64,000 bases of DNA, taken from positions 1 through 64,000 of the forward strand of contig JAEWMJ010000008.1 in assembly GCA_023393165.1 (NCBI GenBank), read 5' to 3'. Below, piece by piece: positions 26,041 through 34,799 of the stretch (position 1 is the stretch's first letter; each line of letters begins with the position of its first letter). Origin of the DNA: Bacillota bacterium (GTDB lineage: Bacteria; Bacillota; Clostridia; Christensenellales; Christensenellaceae). A program made the position numbers and the translations under genes. Under the pieces are notes generated by a model. It saw nothing but the letters and a program-made list of their open reading frames with translations, was not told the DNA's origin and searched no databases.

Positions 26041-27525
26041 TTACGATATCGCTATCTTCATGATGTTGGTTGATGATATATCGTCTTGTTCCCGATCCAG
26101 TAAAGCTTTCATATAACCGTCATGCATAACCAGGATCCTGTCGCTCATACCTATCACTTCCGACAACTCGGATGAAATCATTATGATGGATTTGCCGGCC
26201 TCGGCCATTTGATTCATCAGCAGATAGATTTCATATTTTGCGCCGACATCGATTCCTCTGGTCGGTTCATCAAGGATTAAAATATCCGCATCATAATAAT
26301 GCCATTTTGCAAAAACCACTTTTTGCTGATTGCCCCCCGATAGATATATCAGCTTTTGATGAATGGTAGGCGTCTTTATCCCCAGTTTTTTTACAAATTC
26401 AACTGCAGCTTTTTTTTCTTTTCTTGTGTTTATGAGTCCGCTGGTACAAATCTTATTCAGGTCACTGATGGTTATATTGTGCATAACGGAAAAATCTAAC
26501 GCCAATCCCTGTTCCTTTCTGTCTTCAGGCACCAAACCCATGGAATTTTTTATACTGTCTTTTACGGACAGTATTTTTACTTTTTTCCCTTTGATAAAAA
26601 TATCGCCCGAATCCCGTTTGTCTGCTCCGTATATCGCCCGAACCAGTTCTGTTCTGCCAGCACCGACCAATCCCGCTATTCCCAGGATTTCACCCTTACG
26701 CAAATCAAAACTGATATTGTTCAAAATATTTTTTGTAAATATATCTTTGGCTTCCAATACGACATCGCCGGATTGGCAGTTCTTTCTTGGGAACTCCATA
26801 TCCAAAGGACGTCCGACCATTTTTTCAATAATTGAATTTGAAGTCGTATCAATTGTTTTTACAGTATCTATGATCTGCCCGTCTCTTAAAACGGTTATGG
26901 TATCACAAATTTCAAAAATCTCTTCCATTCTGTGAGAGATATAAATAATAGTAATCCCCTGGGCTTTTAAGTCGCGAATGATTTTAAACATCATTTCAAT
27001 CTCTTTTTCCGTCAGGGTCGCAGAAGGTTCATCCATCACGATTATCTTTGCATCGATTGCAAGCGCTTTTGTAATCTCGGTCATCTGTTTTTCAGCAACG
27101 CTCAATTCATCGATCAGCGTATCAGGTTTCATGGGAAACCCCAGCCTGTCCAATAATTCCTGCGTTTTGCTATGAATCTTTTTCCAGTCCAGCCAATTTC
27201 CTTTTCCCAGATGCCCCAAAAAAATATTTTCAGAAACCGATAATGTTGATATCAGATTAAATTCCTGAAATATCAGACTGATTCCGTTTCCTTTGGCGTC
27301 GTTTGGGTTATTGATTTCAACTTTTTTACCATCAATGAGAATCTCGCCCTGATCCGCCTTATAGACCCCGTCCAGCACCTTCATCAGCGTAGACTTTCCT
27401 GCGCCGTTCTCACCTACAAGAGCGTGAATTTCTCCGCTTTTTACCTTAAAACTTACATTGCTCAATGCTTTTACTCCAGGGAATTCCTTGGAGATATTTT
27501 TCATTTCAAGTACATATTCAGACAT
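26041..27525 (-). CDS. Sugar ABC transporter ATP-binding protein, system 2
   Basis: The 494-residue protein has tandem ATPase domains of the RbsA/MglA type. The first carries GENGAGKST, LSVAEKQ and IIVMDEPSATL. The second has the degenerate loop GLVGAGRTE, then YLSGGNQQK and ILILDEPTRGID. The start MSEYVLEMKNISKEFPG parallels that of the first system. It follows the binding-protein gene after a strong intercistronic hairpin. Confidence 0.88.
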   Translation of the reverse strand: MSEYVLEMKNISKEFPGVKALSNVSFKVKSGEIHALVGENGAGKSTLMKVLDGVYKADQGEILIDGKKVEINNPNDAKGNGISLIFQEFNLISTLSVSENIFLGHLGKGNWLDWKKIHSKTQELLDRLGFPMKPDTLIDELSVAEKQMTEITKALAIDAKIIVMDEPSATLTEKEIEMMFKIIRDLKAQGITIIYISHRMEEIFEICDTITVLRDGQIIDTVKTIDTTSNSIIEKMVGRPLDMEFPRKNCQSGDVVLEAKDIFTKNILNNISFDLRKGEILGIAGLVGAGRTELVRAIYGADKRDSGDIFIKGKKVKILSVKDSIKNSMGLVPEDRKEQGLALDFSVMHNITISDLNKICTSGLINTRKEKKAAVEFVKKLGIKTPTIHQKLIYLSGGNQQKVVFAKWHYYDADILILDEPTRGIDVGAKYEIYLLMNQMAEAGKSIIMISSELSEVIGMSDRILVMHDGYMKALLDREQDDISSTNIMKIAIS

Positions 27526-27553
27526 TACTTATCCCTCAAATTAGATAAATTTC

Positions 27554-27578
27554 AGGACGGGCATACGCTGCCCGTCCT
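27554..27578 (-). terminator. Intercistronic stem-loop between binding protein and ATPase genes
   Basis: AGGACGGGC pairs with GCCCGTCCT across ATACGCT. Such hairpins after a binding-protein gene commonly stabilise the upstream mRNA or attenuate the rest of the operon, so that the binding protein is made in excess. There is no strong T-run. Confidence 0.6.
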
Positions 27579-27592
27579 TCGAGATTAATTTC

Positions 27593-28651
27593 TTACCAGC
27601 CGGGATCTGAAAATTTAGGATCATTCACATTATCAGCAGTCACAGGAAGCGACTCTAAAATCGTCTCTTTTTCAATTGTCTCGCCCTTTAATAACTTGTC
27701 TAAGGTCTGAACGGTCAGTACGCCTTCATCCACCGGCGAATGGGCTATTGTGCAATACAGTTTACCGTCTTTGATGCCCTGAATACCCGCTGAATTGCCG
27801 CTGACAGATATAAACTTGTACTTATCCGTCACGCCTGCATCGTCAGCAGCTTTAATTGCACCTTCATACATGCCGTCGTCTTCGGTATAAACGATATCAA
27901 TCTGATCGCGATACGCACTGATAAAGTCTTCCATAACAGTCATGGCAGTTGACGGATCCCAATCAGCAGGCTGCTCAGCCAGAATTTTGATTTGGCTGCC
28001 TTCAATAGCATCTTTAAATCCATTGGTTCTTCCTATTTCCGGGCCTGCTCCGGCAGCTCCCTGGATGATCACAACGTTTCCGCCGTCCGGCAACAATTCT
28101 TTTGCAATATTGCCAACAGTTACACCTTGCGCGTATGGATCAATACCGACATAATAAACCTGATCCTGGACCGATTCATCCACCTTGGAATTGTTGTTAA
28201 TGAACGGGATTCCCGATTCAACCAGCTTCTTAACGATGTTTATGGAAGAAGCCGTGTCTGCGGGGAAGTAAAGGATCGCATCATATTTCTCGGAAATCGC
28301 TGTTTCGATCTGATCAAGCTGGACCTGTCCATCACCTTCGCCGTCAACGATCGTAACCTCATATCCAAGAGATGCAGCCGTATCCTGAATCGATTGATTC
28401 AGCGGCCCGCAATAGGGAGCGGTATAGTACGCATTCGTGAAAAATATCCTTTTACCCGTTGTGGCCGCTTCCTCACTTGCCTGGTCGGCGCTGGCCGATG
28501 CCCCTTCCGATGCGGATGCTACAGTTGTTTGTGTTGCTGACTCCGCAGGAGATGCAGATTCGGACGCTGTGCTGGATGTCGTCGCGGTGCAGCCTGCAAA
28601 TATGACGGCAAGCATCGCTACGCATACAATGAATACTACTACTTTTTTCAT
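27593..28651 (-). CDS. Sugar ABC transporter substrate-binding lipoprotein, system 2
   Basis: The ATG at 28651 gives a canonical lipoprotein signal (MKKVVVFIVCVAML...VIFAGC) but has AGAGAG right next to it. An in-frame start at 28687 lacks a ribosome site, so the start is uncertain. The mature protein has an Ala/Ser/Glu-rich linker and a periplasmic-binding type I domain with INNNSKVD, QGAAGAGPEIGRTNGF and TEDDGMYEGAIKAADDAG. It is of the ribose/rhamnose-binding class but a different subgroup from the RhaS-like protein of system 1, so the two importers probably take different sugars. Confidence 0.83.
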   Translation of the reverse strand: MKKVVVFIVCVAMLAVIFAGCTATTSSTASESASPAESATQTTVASASEGASASADQASEEAATTGKRIFFTNAYYTAPYCGPLNQSIQDTAASLGYEVTIVDGEGDGQVQLDQIETAISEKYDAILYFPADTASSINIVKKLVESGIPFINNNSKVDESVQDQVYYVGIDPYAQGVTVGNIAKELLPDGGNVVIIQGAAGAGPEIGRTNGFKDAIEGSQIKILAEQPADWDPSTAMTVMEDFISAYRDQIDIVYTEDDGMYEGAIKAADDAGVTDKYKFISVSGNSAGIQGIKDGKLYCTIAHSPVDEGVLTVQTLDKLLKGETIEKETILESLPVTADNVNDPKFSDPGW

Positions 28652-28762
28652 CTCTCTTTTTGCTGTCTGATAAGCATTCTTTTGCATATCTGATCAAAAT
28701 TCTCATTTTGACCGGCAGCTTTCCTCCTTATTTTTTTTTGCTTTTCAGCAAATGGTTTTATA

Positions 28763-29248
28763 TTACAGAATCACTGATACCGGGGTAATATCTTTGTTAT
28801 AGAGATCCAGTCCGCATTCTTCTGAAACTACCATCAGAAACCGTATCACATTGCCGATAGGACGCGCCGGATAGTGCCATACTCCTTTTTTTACAACGAA
28901 TGCCTTGGTTCCATCCACAACAAAGGCTTCCATTTTTGCGACATCCGGTTCTGCATCCATATCATCGAGGTCGGATGCGGGCGCAAAAGGCATAATACCG
29001 ATGCCGGATACCGGTATAAACAGTTCCTCATACAAAAGATGTCTTTCCAGTACCGTAATCTCCGTATTTTCCTGTCTTCTGATTTCCAGGATGCCTGCGT
29101 TAGGCAGCTTACAGGATATGCTGTAGAGCGGCCAGTAATCCAGCAATCCCGCGGTAATGGTACCGCTTGGCTGATCCAAATCAATGATCTTTCCGTATTT
29201 TTTGAAGTTTTCTTGCGTAGGCATTTTAGCATGTATTATCTTGTTCAT
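28763..29248 (-). CDS. Ureidoglycolate lyase (AllA)-like cupin
   Basis: The 161-residue protein shows the AllA pattern: ENFKKYGKIIDL at the start, LERHLLYEELFIPVSG, MEAFVVDGTKAFVVKKGVWHYPARPIG in parts, with GVWHYP matching the family's GxWHxP metal-site motif. AllA cleaves ureidoglycolate in allantoin breakdown, but no purine-degradation gene is nearby. Here it lies 12 bp after the FucI-like gene and before an importer, so a role in sugar metabolism (epimerase, mutarotase or lactone handling) is more likely. That role is inference. Confidence 0.6.
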   Translation of the reverse strand: MNKIIHAKMPTQENFKKYGKIIDLDQPSGTITAGLLDYWPLYSISCKLPNAGILEIRRQENTEITVLERHLLYEELFIPVSGIGIMPFAPASDLDDMDAEPDVAKMEAFVVDGTKAFVVKKGVWHYPARPIGNVIRFLMVVSEECGLDLYNKDITPVSVIL

Positions 29249-29260
29249 TGCTTTTCCCTC

Positions 29261-30655
29261 TTAATAGACGATGGGCTTAATCCCCAGCATTTCGCATTCA
29301 ATGACCAATTCTTTCACGTAATTTCCATATACCATATGGCAATGGTTTGAACGGAGGTTATCAAAGAACGCATCGGTATCCGCATGGATTTTTACGAATG
29401 CCTGGGGCTGATAGTAATTCAGTTCACGCATTACTTCGCGGTCTTTATAAACGGCGTCTCCTGTTCCGATCGCCATCACATATTCGCCGTTGATCCTGGA
29501 TAGCCTTGCCATCGTTACAAACCCCGAACGCGCCACATACTGCGGGTTCGCGCTGCCATGCTTCCATGCAAATTCAGCCAACCCTTCATGCACCCAGATG
29601 ACGTCTTTATGGTCTTTGGCAAAATCAGTGGGGGAAGAACCGCAGTTGCAAAGTCCGATTTCCTTGTTTTGAGGATTAAACTGGAGATAATCTCCAAAGT
29701 ATGCCGGCTGGCCCGATACGTGTTTTAACATCTGCATACTCAGCGCACCGTTTACATCGGATTCGCATCCGCAGACAACGCTTTCTTTCGGGCCGTCAGC
29801 ATCAGACTGATCGTTCAAGATGGCATGAGCCAGACAAAAAGTCGTATGAACCGTCGGCAGATCCGGCAGGCACCGTACCGTGATAATGCTGTAGTTGCGT
29901 TCTGCAATAAGTTTCTTCAGCGCTAAATAAAGCTTGATCTGCATAATGGTTACTTTTTCTTCAGATGTTACGCCTCCGAATTCTTTTTTCATCCAATCCA
30001 GAAACTGATAGGCGTCCTGATCTGAAATTTCTTTTTCCGCTCTTTCAAAAATTGTAGCCTGATCCCAGCCTTCCACATCGATGCCAAATGTCTTCTTGAT
30101 TTGTACGGTATCGTATGTTCCGGTATACATGCCAAGGGTTGGGCCGCCGCCGATACCCATTACCAGTCCATTAAACCTTGTAGCCGCGGCGGCCCCGACA
30201 CACCATGTGCGTATTTTTTCTATGGTTTCTTCGTCTTCGAATGCGCCGTGTATTAATTTCACCTTGGCTCCGATTTCATCAAACGATCCCCTTGTTACAC
30301 TCGCGCCAACAAGCCCTATGTTGCCGCCTCCCGAGTTTGTCCATATCAAAACAGGTACGTCTTTTAAAACATTTGCGATTTCCAATTCAAAATTTGCAAA
30401 CGTCCACCAGCCAACATAGAGCACTACAACTTCAACGCCTTTGTCCCTTAAGTATTTACAGTCCTCAATAATTTCCTCTCTGGTTGTTGCAGTCCTTTCC
30501 GTTGCGGTAATCACCTGCATTCCCACGGCTTCCATCGCTGCTTTGGCCTTTTTATGGTCGTCGATCAGTTTCTTATAGGTCAATTCAATTTTGGTCCAAT
30601 CGTACGACATGGTCGCTATCAATCCTACTTTGGGCGTCATAATTTTTTTCATCAT
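29261..30655 (-). CDS. L-fucose isomerase-family protein C
   Basis: The 464-residue protein has the FucI-like layout: KVGLIATMSYDW at the N-terminus; a Gly-rich middle (GIGGGPTLGMYTG); and a catalytic part with CGCESDVNGALSMQM, AYFGDYLQFN and NHCHMVYGNYVKEL. These positions supply the Glu, Asp and His ligands of the metal site in L-fucose isomerase. It is shorter than E. coli FucI (591 residues) and distinct from proteins A and B. It is the first gene of the nine-gene leftward operon, with AAAGGAG upstream and the shared promoter element 100 bp upstream. Confidence 0.78.
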   Translation of the reverse strand: MMKKIMTPKVGLIATMSYDWTKIELTYKKLIDDHKKAKAAMEAVGMQVITATERTATTREEIIEDCKYLRDKGVEVVVLYVGWWTFANFELEIANVLKDVPVLIWTNSGGGNIGLVGASVTRGSFDEIGAKVKLIHGAFEDEETIEKIRTWCVGAAAATRFNGLVMGIGGGPTLGMYTGTYDTVQIKKTFGIDVEGWDQATIFERAEKEISDQDAYQFLDWMKKEFGGVTSEEKVTIMQIKLYLALKKLIAERNYSIITVRCLPDLPTVHTTFCLAHAILNDQSDADGPKESVVCGCESDVNGALSMQMLKHVSGQPAYFGDYLQFNPQNKEIGLCNCGSSPTDFAKDHKDVIWVHEGLAEFAWKHGSANPQYVARSGFVTMARLSRINGEYVMAIGTGDAVYKDREVMRELNYYQPQAFVKIHADTDAFFDNLRSNHCHMVYGNYVKELVIECEMLGIKPIVY

Positions 30656-30734
30656 ATGATTTCTCCTTTGGTAAATATTACGTTTATAAAACTAGATTAA
30701 GAAAAGTTAAAAACAAAATTAAATCTTGATTTAA

Positions 30735-30774
30735 ATTTTACAGTTTTAAAAAATGATATCAATTTTAAAAGTTG
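30735..30774 (-). promoter_or_regulatory. Promoter of the isomerase/importer-2/rhaA operon with shared element
   Basis: On the minus strand CAACTTTTAAAATTGAT (30774-30758) ends in the -35 TTGATA (30762-30757). The -10 TAAAAT (30740-30735) follows after 16 bp. It matches the island consensus at all 17 positions. The rest of the 30656-31123 gap is AT-rich and holds one terminator. Confidence 0.6.
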
Positions 30775-30980
30775 CTAAATAATTATGAAAAATTGCAAAT
30801 ATATATTTTTATATTTTTTTAGGTAAATATTTATATTTGATGCTCTTTCTTTGCCATTCTCTCTCAAAAAACGAAATATAAAACAAATAAAAATTAATTA
30901 ATATTGTTTTATGGTCATAGGACCAAAATGGCATTTAATAACTCCTGTTGCAAGCGACGTCTTAGTTTCTATTTATACAA

Positions 30981-31009
30981 AAAAAAGCCAGCTTATCGCT
31001 GGCTTTTTT
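30981..31009. terminator. Terminator of the rhaB-FIST-aldolase operon
   Basis: GCCAGC-TTATC-GCTGGC is flanked by A6 and T6 tracts, so it can terminate in both directions. It lies about 115 bp past the aldolase stop codon and separates the two leftward operons. Confidence 0.8.
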
Positions 31010-31123
31010 GGCAGTCCGGGATCCATCCGGCGGTCTTCAACTCCTTGGACGCGGCAAGAATAATTCCATTTTACGGAGTATCATCTCTCGTTCATCAATA
31101 ACATTCATGAATTAGGCCACCCC

Positions 31124-32227
31124 TCACTGTACCATTTTTGATCGATAAGATTCAATTTCCCAATGAGCAATAAAGTGAACCAATTCATCCGGCATTGGCA
31201 AATACCCGCCAAAATTTTTCGAAAAAGCTGCGATCTTCATAGCATCTAAAAATAAGTCACACACATTCTTCAGGTCTTTTTCAGAATCTCCGACCGCAAA
31301 AATGCCCAATTGCTTTATGGCGATGATTTTGGGTGCATAACCGTTTAATTTTATAAATACTTGTATATCCTGTTCAATATTTTTACCTTCGGACCACAAG
31401 ACCGACGGCCTGCAATAAACTATATGATCCGGGGTAAACGGTTTTGCAAGCGGAGCAAATCCGTTTTGCTCCATTGTAACATTATGGATATCCCTGTTAA
31501 TCAGGAAAGCTATTTCCCGCTCATTTTTATTCAAAATCCTTTGCATTTCATTTTTAGCGCTGATCATGCGTTTACTGTCATATGGGATATCGGAAAAATC
31601 ATAAGCTGTTTTTATCTCTTTTGTTATTGTCGATACGGTATCCATCACCAATGTATCCATTTCTTCCAAAGTATCGGCGGCAAAAAAAATGCCATGATTT
31701 TGCAGAATGATAAGCCGGCAATCATATTGAAACTTTGTTTTAAACGAACCCAAGGCTTCCCTGCATTTCATGGAAAGCGTATACCCTGGTTTACAGACAG
31801 GAATCCAGGTATAACTATCTCCAAACAGTCTATCCGCTGTTTCCTTACCCGTTTTTCCGCAAGTCAGTCCATTTACAAGTGCAGGGTGCAAATGCAGTAC
31901 ATAAGAGTATTTCATCAAATGATGCAGCGCAGCTTCTACGCTTGGCCGTTTACCCCCATTTCCGAGAAGCCGCGCATTCATCATGTCTTTCAATACTGCT
32001 GCTTCCCGTTCCATATCTGCTGCGGGATACTGTTTTTCAAATATTGCGTTTATTTTTGACCGTTGCATTCCCACAAAACCGTCCGCCTGAATGGTGGCTA
32101 GCTGCGTGCCGGATCCTTTGATAAACATAAGCTCGTTGTTTTTCCAGGATGTATTTCCGCCCCCCGCCAAAACCATCGCGGAATCTTTTCCGTATTTATT
32201 TGACATTTCAACTAATTTGGATATCAT
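31124..32227 (-). CDS. Class II aldolase/adducin-domain protein (rhamnulose-1-phosphate aldolase-like)
   Basis: The 367-residue protein carries the class II aldolase motifs GGGNTSWK, IKGSGTQLA, VLHLHPALVNGL (zinc-binding HxH) and LIILQNHGIF. It most resembles the aldolase half of the bifunctional rhamnulose-phosphate aldolase/lactaldehyde dehydrogenase (RhaEW/YuxG type), but the short-chain dehydrogenase half is missing. With rhamnulokinase two genes upstream, cleavage of L-rhamnulose-1-phosphate to dihydroxyacetone phosphate and lactaldehyde is the likely reaction. No lactaldehyde reductase or dehydrogenase is in the window. Confidence 0.75.
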   Translation of the reverse strand: MISKLVEMSNKYGKDSAMVLAGGGNTSWKNNELMFIKGSGTQLATIQADGFVGMQRSKINAIFEKQYPAADMEREAAVLKDMMNARLLGNGGKRPSVEAALHHLMKYSYVLHLHPALVNGLTCGKTGKETADRLFGDSYTWIPVCKPGYTLSMKCREALGSFKTKFQYDCRLIILQNHGIFFAADTLEEMDTLVMDTVSTITKEIKTAYDFSDIPYDSKRMISAKNEMQRILNKNEREIAFLINRDIHNVTMEQNGFAPLAKPFTPDHIVYCRPSVLWSEGKNIEQDIQVFIKLNGYAPKIIAIKQLGIFAVGDSEKDLKNVCDLFLDAMKIAAFSKNFGGYLPMPDELVHFIAHWEIESYRSKMVQ

Positions 32228-32245
32228 AAATAGCCCCCCTCACGC

Positions 32246-33163
32246 TTATTTGGGAACAATCTGTAATCTGGCGAGAGTCAGGTTCGCAAAATTGCTGTAT
32301 TTACCTATTGGCACTACTTCGCCGAACATAAATAATCCCAATGTATTTCTTCCTGTAACAAAGGTCTTATTATCCAATATCGATTTCAGGCCTGCACATC
32401 CAAAAATAAGAGCATTTTCACAGGAGTAGAATTGACGAATTTCTTCGAACGCATCTTCACAAGAATATCGAACAAATATCTGCCTGTTTTCCGGAAGATC
32501 TGCTCCGCAAATATAATTTTCGCTATCCGGGATCAAATGGATATTACGATTATATTGATCACTAACAGCAACCCTTTCATGCAAACCAGCCATTATACCT
32601 TTTTGCAGGCCAATCTCACGAATAACTTCAGATAGAATAACCCGTTTTCCGGCATCTATGACTGTTTTAATATGCCGGGGTTCAGTGCCCTCGACTGATA
32701 ATTCTTTTATGATTTCACTATGTATGTTGCAGTATTCAGTAAAATAGGAATATTTTTCGTCTGTCAAAAACAATGCAGAAAACTCATTGTTTTCGGGGAG
32801 CAACCGACCCATTTTTCCGTTGTCTGTAAAAGCAGAGCTGCCGCCTATCAACGGAACATCCGGAAGTTGTGTACATAAGAAATTCGTAAATTCATTTTCT
32901 CTGCCGCAGTTTCCATACAACACTATTCCCGCCTTCACATCAGCTTTGTTTGGTATGACTGTTATCTGTTCGCGCGCTTCTGCAAGCGAAGCATTTATCA
33001 AAATTCCCTTCAACGTCTTTCCAAATGCCAAATTTACCGATTCTGCCGGTTCATGCCATTTTTTCTCATTACAAACTCCAAAAGACGCGCATCCAAACAC
33101 GCCACCTTCTTTTGATTCTTCATAAGCCGGCGTATAGAACCTTAACTGATATGATTTTTCCAT
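32246..33163 (-). CDS. FIST-like domain protein
   Basis: The 305-residue protein fits the FIST N + C sensor layout. The N-half has GIVLYGNCGRENEF and LPDVPLIGGSSAF, and the C-half has ENALIFGCAGLKSIL and FMFGEVVPIGKYSNFANLTL, like the family's 'F.C.GR..LLG...GF...GE..P......N.T'. There is no signal peptide, membrane segment or attached signalling domain. FIST domains are thought to bind small ligands such as amino acids and usually sit in signalling proteins. Here the gene lies between the aldolase (18 bp) and rhamnulokinase (12 bp) genes, so an enzymatic or ligand-sensing part in deoxy-sugar catabolism is implied. The role is unknown. Confidence 0.6.
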   Translation of the reverse strand: MEKSYQLRFYTPAYEESKEGGVFGCASFGVCNEKKWHEPAESVNLAFGKTLKGILINASLAEAREQITVIPNKADVKAGIVLYGNCGRENEFTNFLCTQLPDVPLIGGSSAFTDNGKMGRLLPENNEFSALFLTDEKYSYFTEYCNIHSEIIKELSVEGTEPRHIKTVIDAGKRVILSEVIREIGLQKGIMAGLHERVAVSDQYNRNIHLIPDSENYICGADLPENRQIFVRYSCEDAFEEIRQFYSCENALIFGCAGLKSILDNKTFVTGRNTLGLFMFGEVVPIGKYSNFANLTLARLQIVPK

Positions 33164-33175
33164 ATCACCGCTCCC

Positions 33176-34663
33176 CTACAATTTGCAGATTTTCTTAAAT
33201 TCCAAGTATGCATTTTCCCATTTTTCATTATCCTCAGGTTGGTATATATCAAATTCGGTTGAATTGCAGACAATTTCCCGCAAGCTATCCAAAGAATCAA
33301 TTTCTTTACAACCATAAGCCTGCAGCAGTAAATTACCCATGGCAGTGGCCTCCGCCGGTCCGGTAATGACCTGGAATCCAAGTGCATTGGCTGTAAATTG
33401 ATTCAGCAGCCGGTTCTTGGTGCCTCCGCCAATGATATGCAGTACCTCGACTTCCTTCCCGGTAGCCTTCTTTAATCGATCGACTATGTATCTGTATTTC
33501 AATGCAAGCGATTCATAAACGATCCTTGCCACTGTACCGATGTCATCCGTATCGACAGCCCTTTGGCCAGTCATATCCAAATAAGTACGTACGGCGGCAA
33601 TATTATCTTGCGGCGCAAAAAATAAATCATTATCCGGATCAATATATCCTGAAAATGCGGGGGCAGCCACAGCCTTTTTAACAATTTCCGGATAATCAAG
33701 CATTGGATCGGTCTTATTCCATGCCTTTTTACATTGCTGAATGATCCAAAGTCCCATTACATTTTTTAAAAAAAGATTCTTGCACAATGATCCGCCGGAA
33801 TTCGAAATGTTCAGTTCATAACTGGCTTCATTGATGACAGGCGCATCGGTTTCCAACCCTACCATGCACCACGTGCCGGAACTAATATATGCCCAATTCT
33901 CACCTTTTGCAGGAACGGCTGTTGCAGCGCTGGCTGTGTCATGTTCAGCAGGCACCACGATCTTAACTCCCGGATCAAGACCAACCTCCGCCGCCAGTGC
34001 CGGATTTAGTGTACCCAATATATCGCCTGCGAAGACAATTTTTGTTTTCAGGTTGTCCGGCAACCCAAATGATTTGAATATTTCATCGCTCCAATCTTTT
34101 TTGAACGCATCCAACATTTGAGAGGTTGATGCAACTGTGAATTCCGCTGCTTTTTCACCGCATAAAAAATAGTGAAGCATGTCGGCAATAAACAGCATTG
34201 AATCTACCTTATCAAACCTTTTGGGATCGTCGCGCACAATTGACGACATTTGATTGAGAGAATTAATTGTCATAAACTGTATACCGGAAATATCATAGAT
34301 TTTCTTTCTACCCATGGTTTTATCCAACAGGAGATCGGTTCCTTGCGTCCGCGCATCACGGTATTGATAGGGTATCTCAAGCAAGGTGCCGTCTTCAGCC
34401 AAAAAGCCAAAATCCACACCCCAAGTATCCACACCGATGCTCTCCAGTTTGCTTCCATATTTAGCCACGTAGGCACGCATCCCCCGAACAATTTCCTCAT
34501 AAAAACGGTAAATATTCCAGCGCAGGGAATCATACACAAACATGCTCTGCGTTGGAAATCTGTGAATCTCTTCCATAAAGAGTTTTCCGTTTGTAACGGT
34601 GCCCACAATAGCTCTGCCACTTTCCGCGCCGAAATCAAACGCCAAATGTCTAACCGGATTCAT
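33176..34663 (-). CDS. rhaB: Rhamnulokinase (FGGY family)
   Basis: At 495 residues it has the RhaB length. The nucleotide-binding opening HLAFDFGAESGRAIVG, the GVDTWGVDFGF substrate segment, AEHDTASAATAVPA and the C-terminal IIGGGTKNRLLNQFTANAL and GPAEATAMGN are those of rhamnulokinases. It phosphorylates L-rhamnulose at O1 with ATP. It is the first gene of a three-gene operon (rhaB, FIST-like, aldolase) whose promoter carries the island element. The ATG follows GAGGTG. Confidence 0.92.
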   Translation of the reverse strand: MNPVRHLAFDFGAESGRAIVGTVTNGKLFMEEIHRFPTQSMFVYDSLRWNIYRFYEEIVRGMRAYVAKYGSKLESIGVDTWGVDFGFLAEDGTLLEIPYQYRDARTQGTDLLLDKTMGRKKIYDISGIQFMTINSLNQMSSIVRDDPKRFDKVDSMLFIADMLHYFLCGEKAAEFTVASTSQMLDAFKKDWSDEIFKSFGLPDNLKTKIVFAGDILGTLNPALAAEVGLDPGVKIVVPAEHDTASAATAVPAKGENWAYISSGTWCMVGLETDAPVINEASYELNISNSGGSLCKNLFLKNVMGLWIIQQCKKAWNKTDPMLDYPEIVKKAVAAPAFSGYIDPDNDLFFAPQDNIAAVRTYLDMTGQRAVDTDDIGTVARIVYESLALKYRYIVDRLKKATGKEVEVLHIIGGGTKNRLLNQFTANALGFQVITGPAEATAMGNLLLQAYGCKEIDSLDSLREIVCNSTEFDIYQPEDNEKWENAYLEFKKICKL

Positions 34664-34748
34664 AATTTCACCTCATCATTGCCTTCAAAAATTAAGATAT
34701 AAACATAAAGTTTATCATACGAGATTCATACATTTTTTCTTTTTAATC

Positions 34749-34794
34749 ATTATATTGTTATTTTTTATGTCAATCAATTTCTGAAATTGTTCTA
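34749..34794 (-). promoter_or_regulatory. rhaB operon promoter with shared element
   Basis: On the minus strand TAGAACAA leads into CAATTTCAGAAATTGAT, a perfect CAATTTC-A-GAAATTG palindrome that overlaps the -35 TTGATT (34777-34772). The -10 TATAAT (34754-34749) follows after 17 bp. The 22-bp block is almost the same as that in front of the MFS gene. Confidence 0.65.
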
Positions 34795-34799
34795 ATATT

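Noticed and set aside
28473..28706. 77-codon alternative frame with a start near AAGGAGG upstream of the importer-2 binding protein
   Set aside because: It overlaps the binding-protein signal peptide in another frame, and its product shows no family features.
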